Below, piece by piece: positions 39,735 to 63,600 of a DNA stretch of 64,000 nt (its first letter is position 1; the number at the start of each line of letters is the position of its first letter). The stretch is from positions 1,246,617-1,310,616 of the forward strand of contig JABACO010000004.1 of the NCBI GenBank assembly GCA_013339895.1. The letters are read 5' to 3'. The translations under genes and the position numbers were made by a program. Under the pieces are notes generated by a model, which had not been told where the DNA came from, did not search any database, and saw only the letters and a list, made by a program, of their open reading frames with translations. Source of the DNA: Ephydatia muelleri (lineage: Eukaryota; Porifera; Demospongiae; Spongillida; Spongillidae).

Positions 39735-41481
39735 TACCCGTATACTATAGTTTTATGTGGACGGTCTAGTCAAATAAACCGCATCACATACACCGTATTA
39801 ACTGGAATACAACCCGCGGTTTGTATTAAAGATAGAAAGTTAGAAACCGCACCCATGCGACATCAGTATTGCCACAAAACTTGGCTGCAACGCTACATAG
39901 AGACGTAAAACCCTTTACTAGGTAGTTACGCTTTTCGATCATCTGTGGATACAAGTTTCGTTTAAAAAAAGAAAACAATAACAATTCCATCATTCATTCG
40001 TTGACTGCACGGTCGTTTAGGCCCCTCCTAACTATAAGTTAGTTTTCCCGTCCACCCTTCCTCATGCGTGGGCGGTGCATTTGTATTATGTACGAGTGTG
40101 AATATGATTAATCTCGTTACCCAGGCCTTACATCACAGCACCAGATAAAGTCACTCCGAAATGTTGTAGCTCCGATCATGATCATATTGCAACAGATGTC
40201 ATACACTAACGCTTACAAAACCATCGCTGATAATAGCAGAAATGATGCGGTAGTTTAATAAGCAGACGATTTATTAAAGTTGACATTTTTTAAATTGACA
40301 TATGGCCTAGCTGGAAACTACTTCGACCAAATTAAGGCCAGCAGTTTTTTTTTTCGCGCCGCAAGCTTTTGCATAAACATGCATGAAATTAAATAACCGA
40401 TGTTGTTGATTTTGATGTGGTTTTCAAGGGACACAGGTCTATAACTCTCCGCCCATAATTCAGCATCAGTCACTAAAAAGATCCTGCACACTACAACTCC
40501 AAAGTCCCTTAGGGTTGGTGATACCACAAACAGAGAATAAAAAACTAAAAGAGTACTCATTGTAAATGGGTACCTGCAATCAGTAGAAGTGATCATTCGA
40601 TCTGCTGCTTGACATCTCTAGCAGTAACACCAACAATATTCATTACTGATCTAAGGAACTCTAGTCAAAAGAGGTGAACGTATTTTAATATACGTTGAAG
40701 ACTGTAGCGAACAGGGATGTAATTTGACACTATAGAATCCTTGTGTCAATGAATGAAAAGGCAGAGGCTAGCACTATTCATACCGTGGGTAGATCTTGTA
40801 GGGTTTGTTTAGTTTGGCGTATCTCAAAGCACAAAATCAACGACACGTGGCTTCACGATGACCACATTATAACCCTCCCACTATACAAGGCGTTCAGTAA
40901 TATGATACAAAAGCCCTCGAATTCGCACCCGTATTGGCGCGGGATTTTGAGCAAGATATGATCCAGCTAAACTACCGCACAATAATTTGTACACCGCATT
41001 GTCTTAACGTGTTCGATTCGCTTCACCGGAATCGCCCAGTAATTGGGCGTCGTAGACTCGAAGTTATAAACAATCGTGCAGTCAACGAAAGAATGATGAG
41101 ACTGTTTTTGTTTTTTTTCAGTAAATGATAATCTTATCCGCAGATGATCGAAGAACGTGCCTTGTAAAGCGTTTTGCATCTCTATTTAGCGTTGCAGCTA
41201 GAGAAACCTCACGTGCGTACGTTTTGTTGAAATGTCAAAATCATCGCGCGGGTACTCTTTCTGTCTTTAATACCCCTTATTACAAGGATTTGCGCTGTTC
41301 TTTCAGTGGTTTGGAGAATGGCCTCTTGCGGTGGCATATGAATATGCATTACAGACTTGTCATTGCTCACGTGCAAAGTTTTCCATGTGTTGAGTGGACG
41401 AACGTTTTTACATGTACTTCACTTTCACTTCTTTATAGGGCTCAGCTGCATCCATTGTCGACAGCTCCAAAGACTTCTTGC
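39735..41481. other. 5' flank of B2
   Basis: Counterpart of 7075-9059. It should contain the B2 promoter; no TATA or other core element could be fixed. The stretch 40685-40833 recurs at 8255 and at 56900. Confidence 0.5.
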
Positions 41482-53109
<11,628 letters not shown>

Positions 53110-53173
53110 TAGAGACACTTTCTTAAAATATCACCAAATATGGATGTTGGCGTGTGTGTGTGTGTGTGTGTGT

Positions 53174-53263
<90 letters not shown>

Positions 53264-53850
53264 ATGACTGTAAATGCAGCAAAATTAGATATCCAGTGTC
53301 GCTTGATTGTACCCATACCACACCTGTGTGACTGCGTGCATTGAATGTTTTATGATTTTGGACATGCACCTGTGTACCTGCGCATGCGTGTTTTTCCGAC
53401 CATGACATAAAACAGAATAAAGAGGGTAGTGTCTAGTAATATACTATGTTACGCTCTTTATGCATGTTTTGTGCGCAGTTCCGTGTTGCTGGGTAAGTAC
53501 GCAACCACTCGGATGGTCTGGTATGTGTGCACGTGTGTATGTGCCAGGAAAAAGGTCCCAGTACTGGTGGGTGTCGGGGGGAGGGATGTAACCTTTTTCT
53601 GTCCCCGGCCTATTTTGCAGTTTTCTTGCTATAAGTGGAGGCATACATGTCCTAAACTTAATCCTTGGAATAAAAAAATGATCACACCGATTTCATTTTC
53701 CATTCTGATTATCACAAGGATCTCTATACTTCTTCCCAAGATTTGGATTGAAAGATTTAAGTATACATTGATGCTTACTTGCTGAAATACTTCATGTTCT
53801 CGTGAGCCAACAAATCCATTCAAATTTGAGGTGAAAGATCAACCGCCACC
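53110..53850. other. 3' flank of B2
   Basis: Holds the GT microsatellite and a possible poly(A) signal AATAAA at 53416-53421, about 310 bases after the B2 stop. A minus-strand open stretch (53823-53629) has no recognised domain. Confidence 0.5.
53151..53262. repeat. (GT)n microsatellite in the 3' UTR region of B2
   Basis: Interrupted GT run starting about 40 bases after the stop codon. Confidence 0.95.
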
Positions 53851-54384
53851 CAGTGGCGTATCCAGGATTTCAGCGAGAGGGGTGCTTAAGGTCAGGCCCC
53901 ATACAAAAAGGGGGGGGGGGGGGGGGGGCGCTTCAGGTCCGATATACGAAAAGTGGGGGGGGGGGGGGCATTCCGCTTTAGGTCCGATATACGAAAAGTG
54001 GGGGGGGGGGGGGGGGGGGGCATTCCACTTCAGGTCCGATATACGAAAAGTGGGGGGGGGGGGGGGGGGGCATTCCGCTTCAGGTCCGATACCTTTGGGC
54101 ACACAGAAAATATCTACATGTACCTACCTAAGGTAGGTACATGTAGATATTTTCTTGTGGAAACCACCTACGTAACGCAGGCAGAGAATTTTACCTATAT
54201 TGGCTGCATCGCTTGAAACAGCCAATGAGGTCGCGGCACTTGGTGGTTTTTGGAAGTGCTTTAAAATCGACATGATCGAATATACGCGGCGACTAATTAT
54301 TAATAATACAAAGTATAATTTTAATAATTTTACCACCTAGGGGGTGCTCAAGCACCCGGAGCACCCTCTCTGGATACGCCACTG
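53851..54384. mobile_element. hAT-like MITE with poly-G minisatellite
   Basis: 534-bp element. Its ends read CAGTGGCGTATCCAG and complement, and GCCACC flanks both sides (6 bp). Inside are about four tandem units of GGTCCGATATACGAAAAGTG plus a G tract plus a CATTCCGCTT-like piece, with G tracts up to about 20. It also has a perfect 51-bp palindrome at 54105-54155. No coding capacity. The TIR resembles that of the hAT at 15049 (CAGTGGCGTA), so a related transposase could have moved it. Confidence 0.85.
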
Positions 54385-55675
54385 GCCACCTGTTCTTTCT
54401 TTGTGAGCGTGTGGTATGGGTACCTGACTTCTCATGGCTGGCAAAAGCTACTGCAGCATTCTTTCGATTGCAGCACATAATAGATGAATCCTATATTACC
54501 GACAGTTTGTTTAATTTCCTGTGGTAAGAGCTGGTTTTGCACTGTGGTTTGAAAGAGTGTGGTAAGAAATGAACGATCGCTACAAGGCAGTGACAAGTAT
54601 CTTAGTAACATACCCCAAATAAAGAGATAAACCCCAAAAACAATACAGATAGCCTGGATACATTCTAAATATCCAACATTCATCCTTGCATCCACAGTTA
54701 TCAAATTCCAACGCAATTTTTTAAGGGTGCAGTTGAATTTAAATGAAACCAACATTTTCATGACCGATGAAACCAAAATACCTTTTTGTTAGTAATTATG
54801 TTGTCCCAAGACGGTTTTAGACCCCTCAAGTGTGACTATAAATAGGTATGTTACAATTCTGCAAATAATTGGCCGCCATCTTGTTCGTAAAATTTGCGTC
54901 CAAGTTTTCAACGCTCTTCGCGTACGCATGATATAGGGTGCCTCCTATTGGCTCACGGCGTAGCATTTATGGCAGTTGCTTAGTTACTGACAAAGTACAC
55001 AGATTCCTCTTCGGTAATCTGTATTGACTTCAAAAAATAAACTCTCCTCTTAACAGTATTGCCCGTTACTAAAAATGACACATCTTTAACGTATCAGAAC
55101 ACCCAGATCCGAGATTCAGACCACTTAGAAAAGTATCTGGACTCGTAATACTGCTTATTATCTTGTGTTTGACAAAATTTCAAGACAATCTGACGATTCC
55201 AAAAGAAGTTGTAACGCCCGACATTTGGTATATGTTCACCTCTATTATTATCTATCCTGGTTAGTTGTTACGCTCGTATAATTGTATATTGTTTAACTAA
55301 CTTTTTGTTCTCTATTTCAGTAGAGGACCATCCCAGGGCATGAGGCATTTGGTGACATCACAAAAGAACGGATGGTATAGAACTAGAAGACAATAAGTAG
55401 CGTAGCGAAGCGCAGCCAGCAAGCAGAACGGCTTTATTGTTCCGAACAATGGTGCATTGTTAAACGTATGCTGGTGTATTATTTTTATACATGCATTCTT
55501 TGATTGCGCACCTGTGAAGTATTGTTGTCAGTTGGTTGCTAGTTCATTCGTTCATCGTTGCCAGTTTATTCGTTCGAGGTGGGAAGTATTGTGTACGGTC
55601 TGTTGGTTGCCAGTTTTTTTTCTTTGTTCGAGGTGTAAATATCGGCTTTTGGTTGCCAATTCTAGCGTTTGATTC
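54385..55675. other. Intergenic with possible promoter of the next small gene
   Basis: A minus-strand frame at 54776-54432 (114 codons) contains a hydrophobic stretch and a donor-like GTATGT near 54610, but is not recognised. Around 54870-54955 lie a GGCCGCCATCTTG block (YY1-like) and an inverted CCAAT box (ATTGG). A TTTCAG acceptor is at 55315-55320. Together these could be a promoter and first intron of the gene at 55676; that is inference. Confidence 0.35.
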
Positions 55676-56020
55676 ATGGCCAATCCAGCAAAGAAACGAC
55701 GCAAAGTGATAAAACCGAATGCCAAGCCAGGAATTATCAAGCAGCACCTACTTGATAACTTCTCAATGTTGCCTGAAAACAATGAATTTTTGAATGGACA
55801 TGTGCTATACTTATACGTATGCTTATGTGAGTCCAGCCGAATCAGAACTGTGAGGGAGCTGTTTTCACACCTACCTTCTACCTCACAACATGCTTCTGAA
55901 TCATCAGTTTCTTCTTTTTTATCTTGTGAAATGAAGAAGCTAGTGTCTCGAACCCTAGACAGTTTTTGTTCTTCAAACTCGCCGAGAAGGGGGAGTGATT
56001 GCATGATTTTTATCCTTTAA
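55676..56020 (+). CDS. Hypothetical 114-residue basic protein
   Basis: ATG to TAA frame of 114 codons. Near the N-terminus is PAKKRRKVIKP, which looks like a classical nuclear localisation signal. The middle is mixed and the C-terminal half is Ser-rich (TSQHASESSVSSFLS). No known domain recognised. The stop codon overlaps an AATAAA signal (56019-56024), and a splice-acceptor-like TTTCAG lies 355 bases upstream, both in favour of a real short gene. It could instead be the first coding part of a decayed transposon gene. The minus strand is also open over much of it, which weakens the call. Confidence 0.4.
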   Translation: MANPAKKRRKVIKPNAKPGIIKQHLLDNFSMLPENNEFLNGHVLYLYVCLCESSRIRTVRELFSHLPSTSQHASESSVSSFLSCEMKKLVSRTLDSFCSSNSPRRGSDCMIFIL

Positions 56021-56024
56021 TAAA
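56019..56024 (+). terminator. Poly(A) signal AATAAA overlapping a stop codon
   Basis: The hexamer begins inside the TAA of the small frame at 55676-56020. Confidence 0.45.
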
Positions 56025-56618
56025 GATATTCAATACAAGAACCCATTTCCTATTGTGACAGAAAGATCAACAGTATAATTTCATCAATACGTTGCGAATT
56101 TCATGTGATTTCTTAATACGCAGAATGGGTCGCACGGTTCTCATTGACGTCCGTAACAAAAAATAACGATAATTTTTGCTCTTTAAAAGGCGATAACTTT
56201 TTAAATTTTAAACATCTGCGCTGTGCTTGAGTATCATTAAGTTTTGTTTTTTACGCTCTTCTTGACAGTACTATTTTTATTTCTATTGGTTGGATTTGAA
56301 TTTTTTTGTAACATCCCTACTATAAATACCGGGGTGCTGATATGTGGGGCGGCAGTGGCTTGTGCGCTCGGCCAGAGCCTCAAGTAATTCTTGCTCGAGG
56401 TATGGTGTCGTAGTGGCACGACCTTTCGCCGAACTGCACTTGTCACAGTTCACTTGAGTGGAATAAGACCGATTGGGGGCCCGAAGTCGAATTATCCCGA
56501 TGATGGGTGACGGCAACCCGTCGATCTGGTTTCTGTTGACTTGGTAGTGTTACTCATCAACGGCAGAAAATCGACGCCGCACAATATTTGCAACATCGAC
56601 GTCGGCGGGTGAAACATA
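56021..56618. other. Intergenic, unassigned
   Basis: No gene recognised. From about 56290 a TATAAATA box is followed by a G/C-richer stretch with several short hairpins. It could be part of an LTR or other element, but no partner repeat was found. Confidence 0.3.
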
Positions 56619-56728
56619 GTCTCGTACCCAGACTCAAATGTACGATCATTGCTTACAGTATGACATCACGTGATGTCATACTGTAAGCGCTGATCATCGT
56701 TACGTACATTTGGGTCTGGGTACGAGAC
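56619..56728. mobile_element. Palindromic MITE, second member
   Basis: 110-bp imperfect palindrome with the same ends as 6950-7072 (GTCTCGTACCCAGAC) and a different core (TGACATCACGTGATGTCA at the centre). TA is on the left flank only. Confidence 0.75.
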
Positions 56729-56899
56729 AAGGTGAAACAGGTGTAGGAGTCCCACTTTTTTTTTGTCCTTTTTTTTTATTATTGCCTTCTTTGTCAATAC
56801 TGCTAGCTGCATGCAACCGTCTTTTAACCGCAAGTGAGGCTACAAAGGAACACAAAACGCTGCACGCTGGCCCGCTCTTCTGTCTATATGATAATTAAC

Positions 56900-57052
56900 T
56901 TAATATACGTTGAAGACTGTAGCGAACAGGGATGTAATTTGACACTATAGAATCCTTATGTCAATGAATGAAAAGGCAGAGGCTAGCACTATTCGTACCG
57001 TGGGTAGATCTTGTAGGGTTTGTTTAGTTTGGCGTATCTCAAAGCACAAAAT
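56900..57052 (+). other. Third copy of the B upstream region
   Basis: Nearly identical to 8255-8403 and 40685-40833, the sequence about 650-800 bases before the B start codons. It breaks off after AAAATC, and no B exon follows before the gypsy element. Confidence 0.8.
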
Positions 57053-57317
57053 CATGACAAAATCAACGACACGTTCCGTTCATCTAATTATATATTCATG
57101 TTACGTAATCGTACGTGTAACTGCTGATGTAGCGTATGAAAGAAGTATTAACGCTTCGCGACCATTCAAAAGCGACCACGAAGGCTCTCCGCCTCACTGT
57201 ATGACAAAAATGCATAAACTAGCTACATACTAGTATTAGTATTACATGTACTTTCATGCTTTTGTATTAAGTGATAAGTGCTAATTTTTCATTATGAATG
57301 TGTGTCAGTATTGCTAT

Positions 57318-57453
57318 TGTAGAACCCACAGCGTGAAGTGATTATCAGAACTTCACTGCATCAACTCTCTCGATCATGCGCATACACCAAATTTATATGC
57401 AGCTAATTGTTCAATAAACTAGTCAATCATTTGATACAGGTTATGCCACTACA
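57318..57453 (-). repeat. Probable 3' LTR of the minus-strand gypsy element (136 bp)
   Basis: On the minus strand it begins TGTAGTGG, ends TTCTACA and contains a TATAAATT box. It directly follows a purine tract (GGAAGAGAGGGAG) downstream of the pol stop codon. No second LTR is in the window, so the exact ends are inferred. Confidence 0.6.
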
Positions 57454-57493
57454 CTACTCCCTCTCTTCCAACAGTGGTCCTCCACTCCAGTTC

Positions 57494-60400
57494 TCATTCA
57501 AAGATTTCAGGAGTATCCAAAGTGTCTGGCAGTACCACGGGGTCTCCATAACGTACAGGAGGCCTGCTTATCCTGTTAGAGCGCCTCAGTGCTGGGGCAC
57601 CTTCCACTGCTGGTGGAGGAACTCTGGGTACAACTGCTGGTTGCTCAATCTTGGGTACTGGATGTTCCAATTGGTGCTGCCTCGGTACCTCCAATATGGT
57701 GGCTTGACGATCTGTGTCAGCAGGTGGCACACTGTGAACAATTACATCATAGTACTCATCCTCTTCCTCTGCAGTGCTGTGCGAAGGTGCAGGCTTCAAC
57801 CGGTTGAAGTGTACCACTTTACGCCTTCGGGGATTAGTACAGTCCACAATCCTGTAGATGGAAGGTCCGAGGACCTTAACCACTTTGAAAGGCCCCTGCC
57901 AAGGTCTGTGCAGCTTCTTTGAAAAACCCCTGCGGACTGCTGGATTGTGTAGAAAAACAAGATCATTAATACAGTATGGGTCCCCTCTGACGTCAGCATC
58001 GTACGACTCCTTCTGATGTCCTTGCTGCACCGCCATGTGCTGATTGACTCGTTTATAAGCCAACTGCAATCGATTCTTGAGCACATCAGCATACTGAATG
58101 GGGTCCTCAGCTGTGGCTGGAATAGAGAACAATACATCTTCAGGTAAGCGGGCATCACGACCATACATAAGTTCAAAGGGTGTGACCCCAGTTGTAACAT
58201 GGCGACTGGTGCGATATGCAAACAACAAGGTAGGGAGGAGGAGGTCCCAATCACGCTCATCATCCTTTACAGCCATACTTAACATGTCTAACAAAGTTCT
58301 ATTGAACCTTTCGACTAGTCCATCACTTTGGGGATGGTAAGGAGTTGTCCGTGTCTTCTTGACACCCAACAGCTGGCATACTTCTTTCAGGACCTTGGCT
58401 TCAAAGTTTCTCCCTTGGTCTGTGTGCAGGGAATCTGGAACCCCAAATCTACACACAAATTCATTTACAAACACTTTGGCAATGGTTAGTGCCTCAGTAT
58501 CTTTCAATGGAAATGCCTCCTTCCATTTGGTGAAGTACTCCCCAACCACCAAGATATACTTGTTACCTCTGAGGGTTTCTGGGAGCGGGCCAAGGATGTC
58601 CATAGCAACCCTCTGCATGGGTCGCAGTGTTTGACTGATTTCCATTGGAGCTCTAGCCTTGTGAGATGGAGATTTCCTGGAGAGACAAACATTACAATTC
58701 CTGCACCATTGTTCTATCTCTTTCCTCTGACCCGGCCAATAAAAACGGGCACGAACTTTTTCTAACGTTTTCCTCTCCCCCATATGTCCCCCTACCAACG
58801 TATTGTGGAGGCCTTCCAATACCCCATTCACCAATTTTGCAGGCAAGACCAGTTGAAGGTGTCTACCAGTACCACCCCCTGGTATGTCCTCCCAACAACG
58901 ATACAACACCCCATGCTGCAAGGTCAGATACCGCCTTTGCACCCACAGGGATGCAAGCCTCCATGAAGCATCCTTGGGGCATCCTGTAGGAGTGGCATCA
59001 GTTTCCAGCCAGTAGACCATCTGGTGTATGTCAGGATCAGCACTCTGAAAAGACTTTATCTCCTCTTCCGTCCATGTTGGCAGCATCAGGTGTGACACTG
59101 CATCACAACTGTTAGCTTCTTCCCTCTCCTCTTCCTTTTTCTCCAATCCACACTGCACGCACCTGCCACGGGACAACGCATCAGCATTAGTGTGCTGCTT
59201 ACCTATGCGGTGTATAACGGTTTAATCATATTCAGATAACACCTCCAACCAGCGAGCCACTTGACCCTCCGGCTCCTTAAAATTATGTAACCATTGTAAA
59301 CAGTGATGATCTGTGCGTAAGGTAAACTTTCTTCCGTAGAGGTATGGCCGGAAATGACGAGCAGCCCACACCAGAGCCAACATTTCCCGCCTCGTAGCAC
59401 AATACTTCTTTTCAGTTCGGCTCAAAGCCCTGCTAGCATATGCCACCACTCTTTCAACCCCATCAACATTCTGGGCGAGTACTGCACCCAAGCCATCCCC
59501 GCTGGCATCTGTATCTAGCACAAAGGGTAAGCTGAAATCAGGTAAGGTGAGTATTGGGGAGGATACAAGGCGCTTCTTCAGATCAAAGAAAGCATCATTG
59601 CATTCCTTTGACCACACCCACTCCCTCCCTTTCTCTGTCAAAGCATGCAAAGGGCTTGCTATATGAGCAAAGTCTTTCACAAAACGTCTGTAGTACGAAG
59701 CGAGTCCAAGAAAACTTTGGAGCTCTTTCGAAGTTCTCGGTACTGGCCAGTTGGAAACACACGCAACTTTCTGCGGGTCAGTCCGTATGCCCTCCGCGGA
59801 TATGACATGGCCAAGGTACTGCACACTAGTTTGCAACAAATGGCACTTCTTAGGCCGGATCTTCAACCCCGCAATCTTCAGACGTTCCAGGACCTCTTTC
59901 AACTGCTTGACATGTGTTTCGACTGACCTGCTAAAAATAATAATGTCGTCAAGATACACTAGGCACGTCATCCAGTGAAGGCCAGCCAGTACTCGCTCCA
60001 TCAGCCGCTGAAAGGTGGCGGGCGCGTTACACAAGCCAAAAGGCATGACACGAAACTGGAATAGTCCAAATGGAGTTACAAATGCTGTCTTCTCTCTATC
60101 CCTACTATCAACTTCTACTTGCCAGTAGCCGCTAGCTAAATCTAGTGTTGAAAAGTATTGGGCACCCCCTAAAGCATCAAGTGTATCATCTATCCTAGGA
60201 AGTGGCTGGGCATCCTTACGTGTACAGTCATTAAGACGACGAAAATCAACGCAAAATCTAGTTGTGCCATCTTTTTTCTTTGCTAAAACAATGGGCGATG
60301 CCCATGGCCCACAACTAGGCTCAATGATACCTTGGGAAAGCATGTAATCAAGTAACCCACGTACTTCCTGTTGCTGATGAAAGGGTAGCCTCCTCGCCTG

Positions 60401-60600
60401 CTGGCGGACTGGTTGTGTATCCCCTGTGTTGATTTGATGAGATGTCAATCGGGTACGACCCAGGTCACTGTCATCCAAAGCAATGACATCTTGGAACTGC
60501 CAGAGCAAGTCAGCCACTTTCTCTCGAACATCAGGAGCCAGACTGTCTGTCATCTGCTGTATGGAGTGCTGCACAGACCAAGTGGATTGCTTACAGAACT
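57494..60600 (-). pseudogene. Ty3/gypsy pol (reverse transcriptase to integrase), 5' truncated, one internal stop
   Basis: Minus-strand pol. From about 60574 to 59222 it encodes reverse transcriptase (CVDFRRLNDC, VYLDDIIIFS) and RNase H (DTDASGDGLGAVLA). From 59176 to 57494 it encodes integrase, with an HHCC zinc region (CRNCNVC), Asp in MDILGPL, Asp in TDQGRNFE and Glu in VERFNRTL, then a chromodomain-like or basic tail. The two parts are in the same frame, separated by one TAA (59222-59224) just before the conserved GKQHTNADALSR segment. Gag and protease are missing: homology ends near 60580, where the opposite element begins. Apart from the stop the visible part is open. Confidence 0.9.
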
Positions 60601-63600
60601 ACCTTACCAGAGCAGTACGGTTAAGGTCCAATTAGATGGTGTGCACCAGATCCCAAAGAACACACCCTTACTGCTCGAAGCTGATAGCACATTGTGGGAT
60701 GAAGTGAACGTGCAGCTAGTGAATGCTTTAGTCCAACCTGCAGATCACAGCACGGCATTAGTTACGCTGGACAATTACTCTGGAATATCCCAGAAAATGG
60801 AGTCTGGGAGACAGATTGGGATAGCACAGTCTGTGGAGGTGGTTGCTCACATGAAGAAAAGCTACAATGGGAATTGCAGTAACTCTCTTTGTCTTGGGAG
60901 TGTGGTTGGAAATGTTACGAGCCCTGATAACGAAGGGCGAAAACAAAAGTTAATAGAGCATTTGGTATCAAAAATCTCAGATAGCTTTCTTTCTGAAGAG
61001 GAGCAGGACAGGCTGTTATCAGTGATTGGAGATTATCATGATGTGTTTTCTCTGAATGAAGGAGAGAGAGGAGAGACAGATCTAGTCGAGATGAATATTG
61101 ATACGGGAGAAGCTGCTCCAACCAGACAGGCAGTTAGACGACTCCCATTTGCAGTGCGGCAAGAGGTTGCACAGCAATTGAAAGAGATGCAGGACAGTAA
61201 TGTGATCCAACCGTCAAACAGTCCATGGGCTAGCCCAATTGTACTTGCTCGCAAGAAGGATGGCACACTACGAATGTGCGTGGATTACAGGAAGCTTAAC
61301 TCAGTCACTAAGCCGGACAAGTTTCCACTACCTAGAATTGATGATCTATTGGACCAACTAGGAAAGTCGAAATACTTTTCTACCCTTGACTTGGCTGCAG
61401 GTTTTTGGCAGATCAGAATGAACAAATCATCAAAAGAGAAAACAGCTTTCGTCACTCAGAATGGATTGTTTGAATTTCAAGTAATGCCTTTTGGGTTGAC
61501 GAATGCCCCGGCAGTCTTCCAGAGACTCATGCAAAGGGTGATCAGTGATCTAAACCCACCTGAGGGACCAGATTTTGTGGGAGTCTATGTAGACGATCTG
61601 CTGATATCCTCACAGCACATTTGAAGAACATCTTGTCCACTTAAGCAAGGTTATGGGCAGATTACGGAGTGCTAATCTGAAGTTAAAGCTGACCAAGTGT
61701 CATTTTGTAAGACCCAGAGTGGAGTACCTAGGCCATGTGATCTCATCTGAAGGACTGAGCCCTAATCCAAAACAAGTGGCCGCTGTCACCAACTATCCTC
61801 AGCCACAATCATTGACTCAAGTGCGTCAATTCCTGGGGCTAACTTCGTACTATCGTAGATTTATTGGACAGTTTGCAAAGATTGCAGCTCCTCTGCATAA
61901 CTTGACAAGGAAGGATGTCAGCTGGAAATGGAATGAAGAGTGCCAGCAAGCATTTGAATGCCTTAAGCAAAAGTTGGTGCAAGCTCCAATCCTAGCTTAC
62001 CCCAACTTTGAACGGGACTTTGTATTGGAAACGGATGCTAGTGTGAAGGGGATTTGTCGCAAAAGCTTGATGATGGAAGTTACATCCTGTGGCCTATGCT
62101 AGCAGATCCCTTTCAGTTGCAGAGAGAAACTACAGCATTACAGAACTGGAGACCTTGGCAGTTGTTTGGGCTGTTCAGCATTTTAGAGCATACCTATATG
62201 GGCACAATGTGATGGTGATTACGGATCATTCAGCTGTCAAGTCTATACTGGAGTTCCAGTGGAAAACATGCCCGATGGTGGTTGAAAGTATTTGGGTGTG
62301 GCATTGGACAAGTAAACATTGTGTATCGACCAGGTCGTGAAAACACTCAGGCAGATGCTCTGTCACGTAACCCAGTGTCATCGGCAGATGAAGGGCAAGT
62401 AGATATTGAAGCTCACGTGATGCAGATGTCTGCACTTCAAGATACAGACATATCTGAACTTCTAGACATGCCCCTTAAGCAAAAAACAGTGGTAAACAAC
62501 TTTTATTTGGAGCAGCGTAAAGACAGCAACCTGAGAGAGCTCTGTGATTACCTGGAGTGTGGTACTCTACCAGAGAACAGTCAAAGTGATGTTCGCCAGC
62601 TGGTGGCCAAAGCCATGCACTTCACCATTGTTGATCATGTACTGTACTTTGTTGATCACCAGAGGGGAAACAGGAAACGAGCAGCCGTACCTGTTCATCT
62701 TCAAGAGCAAATACTGCTAGAGAATCATGGAGGTATCATGGCTGGTCACTTCTCAGGACAACGCCTTTACAACGTTGTTAGTCGTCGTTGGTGGTGGGAC
62801 ACACTGTATCATGATTCCTTTGAATTCAGCAGGAACTGTGCGGAATGTGCAGTTGTGTCAGGTTACGGAAGGAGGAACCAACCACCCCTGCACCCTATCC
62901 CAGTTCAACGACCATTCCAGATCCTAGGAGTTGATATTATGGAGTTGCCAGTCACTGAAAAAGGAAACCGTTATGTTATTGTGTTCCAAGACTTTCTAAC
63001 AAAGTGGCTGTTGGTGTTTCCTGCACCAGACCAGAAGGCCATCCGGATTGCAAGACTCTTGGCTGAGGAAGTCCTACCCTTGTTTGGTTGCCCGGAAAGT
63101 CTCTTATCAGATCGGGGAACCAACTTGCTGGCTTTAGTCATGCAAGATGTGTGTCAGCTTTTAGGCACCACCAAACTCAACACCACTGCATATCATCCTC
63201 AGTGTGATGGCATGGTGGAGCGCATGAATCGAACGCTCAAGTCAATGCTACGGAAGCATGTTGCAAAATTTGGTAGCCAGTGGGATCGGTATTTACCCGG
63301 TGTTTTATGGGCCTATAGGAATACACCACATGAGTCAACTAAGGAAAAACCATCCTTCCTTCTCTACGGAGTTGACCTTAGATCACCCACCGAAGCAGCA
63401 CTGTTACCAACTGAACAACCTGGACTAATTGAGATCAGTGATTATCGGGAGGAACTCATTCTGTCCCTTTCATCAGCACGAGAACTTGCAGTCAGTAGTA
63501 TCCAAGCAGCTCAACAGCGGTACAAGCAACAGTATGATAGGAAGTCAAGACCTGTAACTTTCAAGTTAGGCCATTGGGTTTTAGTGAGATTTCCTCAGGA

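Noticed and set aside
56290..56610. RNA gene (5S or snRNA-like) in the hairpin-rich stretch
   Set aside because: No recognisable internal promoter boxes or known RNA core; only a TATA-like box and weak hairpins.
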